The notes beneath the pieces are model-generated. The model had not been told where the DNA came from, made no database searches, and saw nothing but the letters and a program-made list of their open reading frames with translations. DNA of 64,000 nucleotides from NCBI GenBank assembly GCA_023386645.1, contig JAEWJI010000058.1:186001-250000 (forward strand), given 5' to 3'. The DNA comes from Pseudomonadota bacterium (lineage in GTDB: Bacteria; Pseudomonadota; Alphaproteobacteria; Caulobacterales; Caulobacteraceae). The position numbers were made by a program, and so were the translations under genes. Below, piece after piece: positions 36,423 to 43,727 of the stretch (positions are counted from its first letter, which is position 1; every line of letters begins with the position of its first letter).

Positions 36423-36797
36423 TCAGGTCGCCGGAGCGGCGTCCGGGGTCGTTGAGCCGACGGTGGGCGCATTGACGTTCGGGGCCTCGCCGGTCGGTGG
36501 ATTGGTGGGTTCGCCGGTCGAAGTGGTGGGCGCGTCGGCCTGGGGCGGGCGTGCGCCGTCGCCCGCGAAAGCTGCGCTGTCGACCGCCTGGTCGCCGTCA
36601 TTGGCGTTGGTCCGGGCGAAGCCGCCGGCCGAAACGGCGTAGATCAGGGCGAAGGCGATCCCGACCAGCACCAGTCCGCCGAGCAGCACCATCAGGATGC
36701 GTGACCCGCCGCGCCCCTGACGGACGTACTGGGCCTCAACCGGGCGGCCTTCATGGACCGCATCGGCGGCGCGGGAATGGGGATCCTGGTCGGTCAT
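36423..36797 (-). CDS. small single-helix membrane protein
   Basis: A 124-residue protein: polar N-terminus (1-32), one transmembrane helix (about 35-57) and a proline/threonine-rich, low-complexity periplasmic tail. It has no recognised domain. It is convergent with phyR and divergent from the candidate stress sRNA, and a GGAAC-N18-GTT element stands 38 bases upstream of the start, one base longer than the ideal spacing. A role in the stress response is plausible but not shown. Confidence 0.72.
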   Translation of the reverse strand: MTDQDPHSRAADAVHEGRPVEAQYVRQGRGGSRILMVLLGGLVLVGIAFALIYAVSAGGFARTNANDGDQAVDSAAFAGDGARPPQADAPTTSTGEPTNPPTGEAPNVNAPTVGSTTPDAAPAT

Positions 36798-36834
36798 CTT
36801 GCGATCTCGCCGGCTTGTTTGCACTGGATGCGGA

Positions 36835-36860
36835 AACGCGCCGGCGAGCGTGGCTGTTCC
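36835..36860 (-). promoter_or_regulatory. weak candidate SigT promoter (18-base spacer)
   Basis: Minus-strand GGAAC (36860-36856) and GTT (36837-36835) are 18 bases apart, one more than the best spacing. It points at the small membrane protein gene beginning at 36797. Confidence 0.35.
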
Positions 36861-36897
36861 GATTCGCCGTTCACGTGAAAAAATCTTGGTCGTCTTG

Positions 36898-36922
36898 GGA
36901 ACACTGTTCCTGGCGTCCCGTT
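36898..36922 (+). promoter_or_regulatory. EcfG/SigT promoter of the intergenic sRNA
   Basis: GGAAC at 36898-36902 and GTT at 36920-36922 are separated by 17 bases. Transcription would start near 36929 and run into a structured, non-coding segment ending in a strong terminator. Confidence 0.8.
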
Positions 36923-36928
36923 ATCGGT

Positions 36929-37045
36929 CTGCGGAGGCGGCGACGCCCCCCCGACTTGAGGCTGGACACATCCAGCCTGTCGCCTCCGCGCCTCATTCTC
37001 GATGATGCCACTGGGCGGGTCCACAAGGACCCGCCCGTTTTCTTT
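36929..37045 (+). ncRNA. GsrN-like general-stress small RNA (candidate)
   Basis: A transcript of about 117 nt is defined by the SigT promoter and a perfect terminator, with no coding frame. Its 5' half folds into a stem (GCGGAGGC at 36931-36938 with GCCTCCGC at 36982-36989) that contains an inner hairpin (GGCTGG 36960-36965 with CCAGCC 36972-36977) and a run of seven C at 36946-36952. SigT control, a 5' C-rich single-stranded segment and a 3' terminator are the layout described for the Caulobacter sRNA GsrN, which pairs with G-rich leaders such as katG. Homology is inferred from layout, not aligned. The exact 5' end is estimated. Confidence 0.7.
37013..37045 (+). terminator. intrinsic terminator of the sRNA
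   Basis: GGGCGGGTCC (37013-37022) pairs perfectly with GGACCCGCCC (37027-37036) across ACAA and is followed by GTTTTCTTT. It is the strongest terminator in the window and has no protein gene directly upstream on its strand. Confidence 0.92.
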
Positions 37046-37139
37046 GGAATCAGAGGACCAGGCGCGGCGGCGCTTCGCCTCTCGACAGCCGTGGTGCGGC
37101 TTCTATGGTTGCGAAAGACAACGCAGCTGGAGACGCGCC

Positions 37140-38165
37140 ATGGCCAGGATCAACCGACAGTGGGTGCTGCGCCAGCGGCCGAAGGGGCTGATCCAGCCTG
37201 GGGATCTGGAGCTGGTCGAAGCGCCGTTGCCCGAGCTCCAGCCTGGCGAAGTCCTGATCCGGACCATCTACCTGTCGCTGGACCCGACCAACCGGACCTG
37301 GATGAACGACGTCGAGGGCTACCTGCCTCCGGTTGGGCTGGGCGACGTGATGCGCGGCCTGACGCTCGGCGTCATCGAGGAGAGCCGGTCGGAGAGGTTC
37401 CCGGTCGGGGAGGTGGTGACCACGGCCGCCGGCGGCTGGTCGAATTACGCGGTAGTGTCGGAGGCCGCTGTTGGCCGCGTGCATCGCGCGCCGGGCCTGC
37501 CGCTGACCGCCAACATGTCGGTGCTCGGCATGACCGGAATGACGGCCTATTTCGGCGTCGTCGATGTGCTGAAGCCCCAGGCGGGAGAGACGATGGTGAT
37601 CTCGGCCGCCGCCGGCGCGGTCGGCTCCATCGCCGGCCAGATCGCCAAGGCCCGGGGCGCGCGCGTGATCGGCATCGCCGGCGGGCCGGACAAGTGCCGC
37701 TGGCTGACCGAGGAGCTCGGGTTCGACGCCGCTATCGACTACAAGTCGGAGGATGTCGGCGACGCCTTGGACCGGCTGGCCCCCGACGGCGTCGAGATGA
37801 ACTTCGAGAACGTGGGCGGCGACATCATGATCGCCGTCTTCAACCGCTTGAAGGTTCACGCTCGCATGGCGGTGTGTGGCCTGATCTCCTCCTACAACGC
37901 GACCCGCATGCCGCCGGCCCCGAATTTCGGCCGGATCATCACCCACCGGCTGAACATCCAGGGCTTCCTGGTGATGGATTATGCGCCGCGCGCGCGTGAG
38001 ATGGTGGCTGAGATGGGACCCTGGCTGGCGAACGGCCAGGTGAGGTGGAAGGTGCACGTCGACGACGGCCTGGAAGGCGCGCTGGACTCCCTGAACCGCC
38101 TGTTCACCGGCGACCATGACGGCAAGCTGCTGGTGCGCGTGTCCGAGGAGCCGGCCGCCGGATGA
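37140..38165 (+). CDS. NADP-dependent oxidoreductase, medium-chain (PTGR/CurA-like)
   Basis: A 341-residue zinc-independent medium-chain reductase of the leukotriene B4 12-hydroxydehydrogenase/CurA type. It has SLDPTNRTWMNDVEGYLPPV near the N-terminus, the nucleotide site AAAGAVGSIAGQIAKARGARV and NFENVGGDIM. Such enzymes reduce alpha,beta-unsaturated carbonyls. The ATG at 37140 gives the family N-terminus (MARINRQWVLRQRP). It overlaps the hotdog protein gene by 4 bases, so both form an operon. Confidence 0.9.
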   Translation: MARINRQWVLRQRPKGLIQPGDLELVEAPLPELQPGEVLIRTIYLSLDPTNRTWMNDVEGYLPPVGLGDVMRGLTLGVIEESRSERFPVGEVVTTAAGGWSNYAVVSEAAVGRVHRAPGLPLTANMSVLGMTGMTAYFGVVDVLKPQAGETMVISAAAGAVGSIAGQIAKARGARVIGIAGGPDKCRWLTEELGFDAAIDYKSEDVGDALDRLAPDGVEMNFENVGGDIMIAVFNRLKVHARMAVCGLISSYNATRMPPAPNFGRIITHRLNIQGFLVMDYAPRAREMVAEMGPWLANGQVRWKVHVDDGLEGALDSLNRLFTGDHDGKLLVRVSEEPAAG

Positions 38166-38569
38166 GCGAGACGCTGCATCTGCATTTCGAGGACATGGCC
38201 ACCGGCCAGGTGGTGCCGCTCGGCGCCTGCGCGGTCGATCCGGGCGGGCTCGAGCTGTTCATCGACCGCTTCGCCCCGGGTTGGGACCCGGCCTACGGGG
38301 CGCCGGACGCCATGGTCTATGCGATGTGGAGCCGGCTGGCGGCCGAAAAGGCGTCCGGCTGGGCCCAGACGAAGGTGCTGGCGGTCGACGGCCTGCGCTT
38401 CATGCGCAATCCTCCGCCGGGCGAATTGCTGCGCGGTCGGATGACCGTGATGGGCAAGGACCCGGTCGGCGACGACAAGGGCATCGTCATCGCCCAGCAC
38501 GACCTCCTCGACGAGGCCGGCCGGCTGATTTTCAGCTGCCTGACCCGGGCCCTGTTCGCCCGAAGGTGA
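38162..38569 (+). CDS. MaoC-like hotdog-fold protein
   Basis: The 135-residue product reads like a MaoC dehydratase/hotdog domain (LHFEDMATGQVVPLG start, LDEAGRLIFSCLTRALFARR end), with a WSRLAAEKASGWAQTKVL helix in the middle. The catalytic D-H pair of true enoyl-CoA hydratases is not obvious, so activity is doubtful. It is translated with the upstream oxidoreductase (ATGA overlap), suggesting joint action on an acyl or enone substrate. Confidence 0.75.
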   Translation: MSETLHLHFEDMATGQVVPLGACAVDPGGLELFIDRFAPGWDPAYGAPDAMVYAMWSRLAAEKASGWAQTKVLAVDGLRFMRNPPPGELLRGRMTVMGKDPVGDDKGIVIAQHDLLDEAGRLIFSCLTRALFARR

Positions 38570-38575
38570 AAGACA

Positions 38576-38607
38576 AAGGGCCCCGCCGTTTCCGTGGCGA
38601 GGCCCTT
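38576..38607. terminator. two-way terminator hairpin
   Basis: AAGGGCCCCGCC (38576-38587) pairs with GGCGAGGCCCTT (38596-38607) with one mismatch. Read on either strand the stem has A's before and T's after. It separates the hotdog gene from the convergent sapC. Confidence 0.75.
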
Positions 38608-38615
38608 ATGGGGCC

Positions 38616-39422
38616 TCAGGCGTTGGCGGCGGTCGGCATTTCCGAAGAACGGACGAAGGCCATGGCGATCAGCCGGTCCCAGCCCATGAGCGAGACCATG
38701 TGGGCGTAGATCTGGCCCAGAGCGCCATTGTCACGCAGTTCCACCAGCTTCTCCGCCGGCAGGGCCTTCAGCTTGTCTTCCGAGACCGCGAAATACTCCG
38801 CCAGCTTGTGAGGCTCTCCCGGCTGGCCATCGGCGGCGCGGGGTGTGAAATGGGCCTCGCGCACCTCGAACAGGTCGAGGTCCTTCAGCAGCTGGACGAA
38901 GCTGTCGGTGCGGACCCGCTCCTGCTCAAAGTTGTTGCAGAACTCCATCGCCTGCTTGGTGTAGTCGCTCGGCTCGTTGCCGACGAACAGCGGGGCCTCG
39001 ATCTCGGTCTCCGTCAGGAAAGGCGCGCCCCGGTCGATGCAAAGGATGAGGCGCTTCTGGACCTCGTCATTGGCGAAGACGAAGGGATATCGACGCACAT
39101 AGGCGGGGATATAAGCCTCCGGCCTGAAGTCGCCCTGCTCGCTCACGTACAGGTTCTCGCCCGGGCGAAGGCCCATCACCGCCACCGGTTGTCGAGCCTC
39201 GCCCACGAAGATCACCGGATAGCTCAGCGCCGCGGGGGCGAACTCGGTGACCGTCAGGGGCACGATGTGGGTCTGCGCCACGAAGGCGTAGGGCTTGGCC
39301 AGCGCCTTGACGCCCAGCTTGCCATGCTGCTCGACCGACAGGGGTTCGGGCTGGCCGTAGAACAGGACGTTGCCGGCCAGGGGGCCGTTGTCCTGGGCGG
39401 AGGTCGAAGTGGTGTCGGTCAT
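38616..39422 (-). CDS. SapC-family protein
   Basis: A 268-residue member of the SapC family, first linked to S-layer export in Campylobacter and common in Caulobacterales and sphingomonads. Typical parts are a strand-rich N-terminus with GLRPGENLYVSEQGDFRPEAYIPAYVRRYPF, LCIDRGAPFLT and a C-terminal helical part. Role in this organism unknown. It lies 96 bases downstream of a nucleotide-sugar epimerase gene on the same strand. Confidence 0.88.
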   Translation of the reverse strand: MTDTTSTSAQDNGPLAGNVLFYGQPEPLSVEQHGKLGVKALAKPYAFVAQTHIVPLTVTEFAPAALSYPVIFVGEARQPVAVMGLRPGENLYVSEQGDFRPEAYIPAYVRRYPFVFANDEVQKRLILCIDRGAPFLTETEIEAPLFVGNEPSDYTKQAMEFCNNFEQERVRTDSFVQLLKDLDLFEVREAHFTPRAADGQPGEPHKLAEYFAVSEDKLKALPAEKLVELRDNGALGQIYAHMVSLMGWDRLIAMAFVRSSEMPTAANA

Positions 39423-39518
39423 GGACGCGAAGGGGCCTTGGGTGAACCGCGATGGGCAGGAAGGCGGGCCTTCTAGCGCATGGCGGGATAGGCGGCAAAC
39501 TGGAGCGCTGGGCGGGCT

Positions 39519-40529
39519 TCAGCCCATGTCGGCGTCCGACCCGTAGCGGTCCAGGAACCACTCGACGAAGGCGGGCACCCCGCGGTCGATCGGGGTGGAG
39601 GGCCGGTAGCCCGTGAGGGCCTCCAGCAGGTCCGCGCTAGCCCAGGTGTCCGGAACGTCGCCGTCCTGCATGGGCAGGAATTGCTTGCGAGCTTCGCGGC
39701 CAAGCGCTGTCTCCAGCGCCGCGACATAGTCCATCAGACCCGCGGGCGCCCCGCCCCCAATGTTCAGCAGCCGGTAGGGCGCGACTGGCGACAGGGTGTC
39801 GCCGTCCACCCTATCCCCGTCGGGCGCCAGAGGGATCAGCCGCACGACCGCCTCGACCAGGTCGTCGACATAGGTGAAGTCCCGCGACATCTTCCCGCCG
39901 CCGTAAATCTGGATCGGCTCGTCGTTCAGGATCGCGCGCGCGAACTTGAACAGGGCCATGTCCGGCCGACCCCAGGGGCCGTAGACGGTGAAGAAGCGGA
40001 AGAAGGTCGTCGGCGTCCCGAACAGATGGGCGTAAGCGTGCCCCATCAGTTCGGTCGAGGCCTTGGTCGCGGCGTAGAGGGTCAGGGGATGGACCGCCCG
40101 GTCCGTCTCGCGGAACGGCATATGGGTGTTGGCCCCATAGGCCGAGCTGGTCGAGGCGGCCAGCAGGTGCTGCGGCGGCGTGCGGCGTGCGGCCTCCAGC
40201 ACGTTGAAGGTCCCGACCAGGTTGGCCGAGACATAGGCCTCGGGGTGGTCGATGCTGTAGCGGACCCCCGCCTGGGCCGCGAGATGGACCACGGCCTCGG
40301 GCCGGAAGGCGTCCCAGACCTCTCGCAGGGCGTCCGCGTCCTCCAGCGCCAGGCGATGGACGGCGAAGTTCGAGAAGGTCTCGAGGAGGGCGTTGCGGTC
40401 GGTTTTCAGCGCGACGTCGTAGTAGTCCGAGAAGTTGTCGATTCCCCGGACCTCGTGGCCGCCGGTGAGCAGCCGGCGCGCCAGGTGGAAGCCGATGAAG
40501 CCCGCCGTTCCCGTGATCAGCACCCGCAT
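39519..40529 (-). CDS. NAD-dependent sugar epimerase, UDP-glucuronate 4-epimerase type
   Basis: A 336-residue extended SDR with GTAGFIG at 7-13, the substrate-loop motif HLAAQAGVRYSIDHPEAYV, and Y152-A-A-T-K156. FFTVYGPWGRPDMALFKF is typical of LspL/UDP-glucuronate 4-epimerases, which make UDP-galacturonate for surface polysaccharide. It may act with the sugar genes at 25.7-29.2 kb, although it is not adjacent. Confidence 0.9.
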   Translation of the reverse strand: MRVLITGTAGFIGFHLARRLLTGGHEVRGIDNFSDYYDVALKTDRNALLETFSNFAVHRLALEDADALREVWDAFRPEAVVHLAAQAGVRYSIDHPEAYVSANLVGTFNVLEAARRTPPQHLLAASTSSAYGANTHMPFRETDRAVHPLTLYAATKASTELMGHAYAHLFGTPTTFFRFFTVYGPWGRPDMALFKFARAILNDEPIQIYGGGKMSRDFTYVDDLVEAVVRLIPLAPDGDRVDGDTLSPVAPYRLLNIGGGAPAGLMDYVAALETALGREARKQFLPMQDGDVPDTWASADLLEALTGYRPSTPIDRGVPAFVEWFLDRYGSDADMG

Positions 40530-40561
40530 ATGTCGCCCCGCCCTCTCGTCCCGGGCTTAAC

Positions 40562-41470
40562 CTAAGTGGCGGCGCTCGGCGACCGGGTTTGCATGGCGGC
40601 CTCAAGCAGCGCGTCGCCAACGGCCTGCGGCTGATGCATCGGAACCATGTGGCCGCTGCCGGCGATGGTGCGCACGTCGACCCAGGGCGCATCCGCCGGG
40701 GTCTCGCGCAGGTTGCAGATGGAGCCCGTCTCCGCCCGCAGCACGGTCATGGGCCGCTTCACCCGCCGAACGGCGCGCCAGGGGTCGTGCGCCTGGGCCG
40801 CATAGTTCGACGCCTCCCACCCCGGCGGACAGGAGAGGCGCAGACCCTCGGGGCTCTCGGTCAGGCCGTCGACGAGGAAGTCGGCGATCCAGCCGTCCTC
40901 CCATCCCCTGAAGGCGCCGCGCCCCCGGTAGGCCGCCAGCGCCTCCTCACGCGAGGCGAACACCGCGCGCCGCCGCCGCGCGCCTTCGGCCAGCGCGGAG
41001 CGTCTCAGCAGCCGCTCGACGAGAGGCAGGTTCATGCCGATGGTGGCCGGGCGGCTCCAGATCACCGGATCGATCAGGACGAGGCGCGAGACGCGCTCCC
41101 GGCGCCCGGCGGCGGCCAGAAGCCCGGCCGTGCCGCCCATCGAATGGCCGGCGAGCACGACCGGCGGGCCGTCGATGCGATCAAGCAAGTGCTCCAGGTC
41201 GCGGGCGAGGTCGCGCCAGTTTCGACGCCCGGAGGGTTCGGCCGACAGGGTGGTCCGCCCGTGGCCGCGTAGATCCGGCGCCCATATCCGCATACGCTTC
41301 GACAGCGGCGCCAGAAGCCGGCGGTAGGCCATCGCGTTGAAGCCGTTGGCGTGGACGAACACGAGGCCCACCGGCGAGGCCGGTTCGCCGAAATCGAGCA
41401 CGGCCATCTCGCCCGGCTCGTCGCCGAGCCGCAGGGAAAGTCGACGCGGAAGCAGGTCGTCCGAGGCCAC
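40562..41470 (-). CDS. alpha/beta hydrolase
   Basis: A protein of about 302 residues with the lipase-like nucleophile elbow LAGHSMGGTAG, the oxyanion strand VHANGFN, and the catalytic histidine in GSGHMVPMHQP. The start is uncertain: GTG at 41470 follows the Zur stop by 8 bases and gives a full N-terminus, while ATG at 41407 is the first ATG. Substrate unknown. It is translated just downstream of the Zur-type regulator. Confidence 0.83.
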   Translation of the reverse strand: MASDDLLPRRLSLRLGDEPGEMAVLDFGEPASPVGLVFVHANGFNAMAYRRLLAPLSKRMRIWAPDLRGHGRTTLSAEPSGRRNWRDLARDLEHLLDRIDGPPVVLAGHSMGGTAGLLAAAGRRERVSRLVLIDPVIWSRPATIGMNLPLVERLLRRSALAEGARRRRAVFASREEALAAYRGRGAFRGWEDGWIADFLVDGLTESPEGLRLSCPPGWEASNYAAQAHDPWRAVRRVKRPMTVLRAETGSICNLRETPADAPWVDVRTIAGSGHMVPMHQPQAVGDALLEAAMQTRSPSAAT

Positions 41471-41478
41471 GGTTCGGG

Positions 41479-41964
41479 TCAGGCGGAGACGCGGCAGGCG
41501 GCGCAGCGACCGTGCCCCTCGATGGTCGTCCGCTCCAGCGCATAGCCGGCGGCCTCGGCGGCCGCCGAGAGGGCGGACATGGGCGGGGCCGCCACTTCGC
41601 TGGAGGCTCCGCAACAGTCGCAGATCAGGAAGGCGGCGGCATGCTCGCCCTCGCCGGCATGGCAGGCGACGAAGGCGCTGATCGAGGCGATGCGGTGCGC
41701 CAGCCCCTGCTTTTCCAGAAACTCCAGGGCGCGATAGACGGTCGGCGGCTTGGCGGCCTGTCCTTCCGCGCCGAAACGATTGATTAGGTCATAGGCCTTG
41801 ACCGGCTCGCCCTCGGCCAGCAGCAACTCCAGCACTCGGCGCCGGGGCGGGGTAAGCTTCTGGCCCTGTTCGGTCAGCCGCGCCTCGGCCTCGGCCAGGG
41901 CGCGGTTTAGCGCCGCCGGGCTCAGCCGATCCGACGCATGCTCGTGGCCGCAGGAGGCGCTCAT
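41479..41964 (-). CDS. zur: Fur-family zinc uptake regulator (Zur)
   Basis: A 161-residue Fur-family repressor. The winged helix (LTPPRRRVLELLLAEGEPVKA; KPPTVYRALEFLEKQGL) is followed by a dimerisation domain with ICDCCG and a C-terminal CAAC pair, the structural zinc site. The N-terminal CGHEH and C-terminal C-x-x-C pattern favours Zur over Fur. Targets are not visible next to it. Confidence 0.88.
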   Translation of the reverse strand: MSASCGHEHASDRLSPAALNRALAEAEARLTEQGQKLTPPRRRVLELLLAEGEPVKAYDLINRFGAEGQAAKPPTVYRALEFLEKQGLAHRIASISAFVACHAGEGEHAAAFLICDCCGASSEVAAPPMSALSAAAEAAGYALERTTIEGHGRCAACRVSA

Positions 41965-42013
41965 CGGCGAGAGCTAGGGCTGGTCGCGGCGTGCCGCAAG
42001 GCGAACGACGGGT

Positions 42014-43303
42014 TCAGGGGTTGAGGTCCACGGGCAGAATCTGGCTCGACAGCAACCGCTCCATCGAGGTCCAGTGGTCCGGCCCCTGACGCTCGACCCA
42101 TTCCTGCACGGTGTCGCGTCCCAGCCCGTAGTTGATGATGTAGCTGCGATAGGTGTCGATGAACCGCAGGCGCTGCGCGGCCTTGTCGCGGGGGCTGAGC
42201 ATGTAGCGGCTCAGCTGGTCGATGGCGGTCTCCCGGTCGATCCGACCGGCCAGATAGGCGTCGGCGATGGTGTATTCCGCCCGCGCCAGGCGGCGGGTCA
42301 GCGCCCCCAGCTCGGCCTTCTTCTCGACCGTCGCCGGATCCAAGCCCGCCATGGGGAACAGGACCTCGCGCTCGAAATCGGCCGCCTCGTCCCCGGGAAA
42401 CGCCAGATCGATGCCGTAGTTGGCGCTACCTTCCGCGATGAAGCTCATCGGGGAGTACAGCGGATAAACGCTCATCTCCACCCAGCCCCGCTCGCGCACA
42501 AAGGTCTGTTCCAACAGCGCGTTGTAGACGTGGTGGCCCGGGTAGCCCTCGTGACATCCCAGGTCGATCGCCCGTTCGGAATAGATGGGGAAGTCGGCGT
42601 TGATCTCGATCCGGCTGGCCGCGTCCCCGAGGTAGTAGTTGTAGCCCGACCAGGGCTTGTCCCCGACGAAGCTCAGGGTGAACCGCTCGTTGGCGGGCAG
42701 GTCGATATGGCGGGCGGTACGCGCCCTGCACTCGGCGATGGCCGCCTGCATCACCGGCTCCAGCCGGTCCTTGGGCACAACGAAGTCCCGTCGGAAGGCG
42801 TCCACGCGCTCGATCAGCGAGCCCTCGCCGGGAACCATCGCGTCGATCTCCGCGAGGATGGGATCGTAACTCGACAGCGGCCGCAGTTCCGGCCGAATGC
42901 CGAAAAGGGCTTCGGCCTCGTCCGCGAAGCTCATCTTCTCGCCCGACAGCATGCGCAGACGGGCCCCGGCGGCCGAGACATGGGCCAGCAGATACTTGCG
43001 ACGTTGCACCGCCATCGCGTCGGCCCCGACCATCGACACGGCGTTCAGTCGTTCGGTCAGGGAGGCCGCGCCCTGGATCAGCTGCGGCACGGTGCGGGGC
43101 GCCGCCTTGGCGGTCTCTGCCCATTCCGGCGGTCCATAGTAGGCGTCGACGTAGCCCGGCTCGCGCTCGCCGATTTCCAGGATCAGCTTCACATAGTCCG
43201 CCGCGATCACGTCCAGGCTGTCGCCCGTCGGATCCGGCGTCGGCCGCATCGGGGTGGCGCAGGCGGCGACGAACATGACGAAAGCCAAGGCGATCAGGCG
43301 CAT
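42014..43303 (-). CDS. DUF885-family lipoprotein (putative zinc peptidase)
   Basis: A 429-residue exported protein with lipobox VAAC (Cys15). It carries the DUF885 zinc-type motif CHEGYPGHHVYN and, 25-40 residues later, the second-ligand glutamate region FIAEGSANYG. Family members resemble M32-like carboxypeptidases. It is the last backbone gene before the tRNA and the integrated element. Confidence 0.87.
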   Translation of the reverse strand: MRLIALAFVMFVAACATPMRPTPDPTGDSLDVIAADYVKLILEIGEREPGYVDAYYGPPEWAETAKAAPRTVPQLIQGAASLTERLNAVSMVGADAMAVQRRKYLLAHVSAAGARLRMLSGEKMSFADEAEALFGIRPELRPLSSYDPILAEIDAMVPGEGSLIERVDAFRRDFVVPKDRLEPVMQAAIAECRARTARHIDLPANERFTLSFVGDKPWSGYNYYLGDAASRIEINADFPIYSERAIDLGCHEGYPGHHVYNALLEQTFVRERGWVEMSVYPLYSPMSFIAEGSANYGIDLAFPGDEAADFEREVLFPMAGLDPATVEKKAELGALTRRLARAEYTIADAYLAGRIDRETAIDQLSRYMLSPRDKAAQRLRFIDTYRSYIINYGLGRDTVQEWVERQGPDHWTSMERLLSSQILPVDLNP

Positions 43304-43446
43304 CGGCGAACCTCCGGAAAAACGGCGTCCCGAGGCTTAGGCCTTCGCTGGCGTTCCGCCAAGGTCACCCGCTCGGGCCGCTGAGAGGGATTGAGAGCCC
43401 GCCCGCCTTGCTGTAAGCCGCGCATCCCGGCCCCAAGGCCGCGACC

Positions 43447-43523
43447 GCACCCGTAGCTCAGCTGGATAGAGCGTTGCCCTCCGAAGGCAAAGGTCACACG
43501 TTCGAATCGTGTCGGGTGCGCCA
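43447..43523 (+). tRNA. tRNA-Arg (anticodon CCG)
   Basis: A complete 77-nt cloverleaf: acceptor GCACCCG (43447-43453) with CGGGTGC (43513-43519), anticodon stem TTGCC/GGCAA around loop CTCCGAA (anticodon CCG at 43481-43483), TpsiC arm with GTTCGAATC, and an encoded CCA at 43521-43523. It reads CGG codons. Its 3' end is the probable attachment site of the downstream element. Confidence 0.97.
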
Positions 43524-43586
43524 TTTTCTTCAGCAAAAACACGAGATTATAAGTTCGACCGCTGGAGCGTGCCGGACGCGCCTGCC

Positions 43587-43607
43587 TAGTGGGGCAATAG
43601 TGGGGCA
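43587..43607 (+). repeat. tandem TAGTGGGGCA repeats, probable integrase arm sites (left)
   Basis: TAGTGGGGCA occurs at 43587-43596 and 43598-43607, an 11-base period, just downstream of tRNA-Arg. A third copy in the same orientation is at 63990-63999. Confidence 0.65.
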
Positions 43608-43727
43608 TTGAGCGCGGCTTTTCACCCAGATTGGCCGGTCTCAATGACGGGGATCCAGAGCAAAAGCCCCGGGCCAAGTTCGCTTCCTCCGCCGGCTATG
43701 CTTTGATGCCTTGGGGGGAGCCAGACC

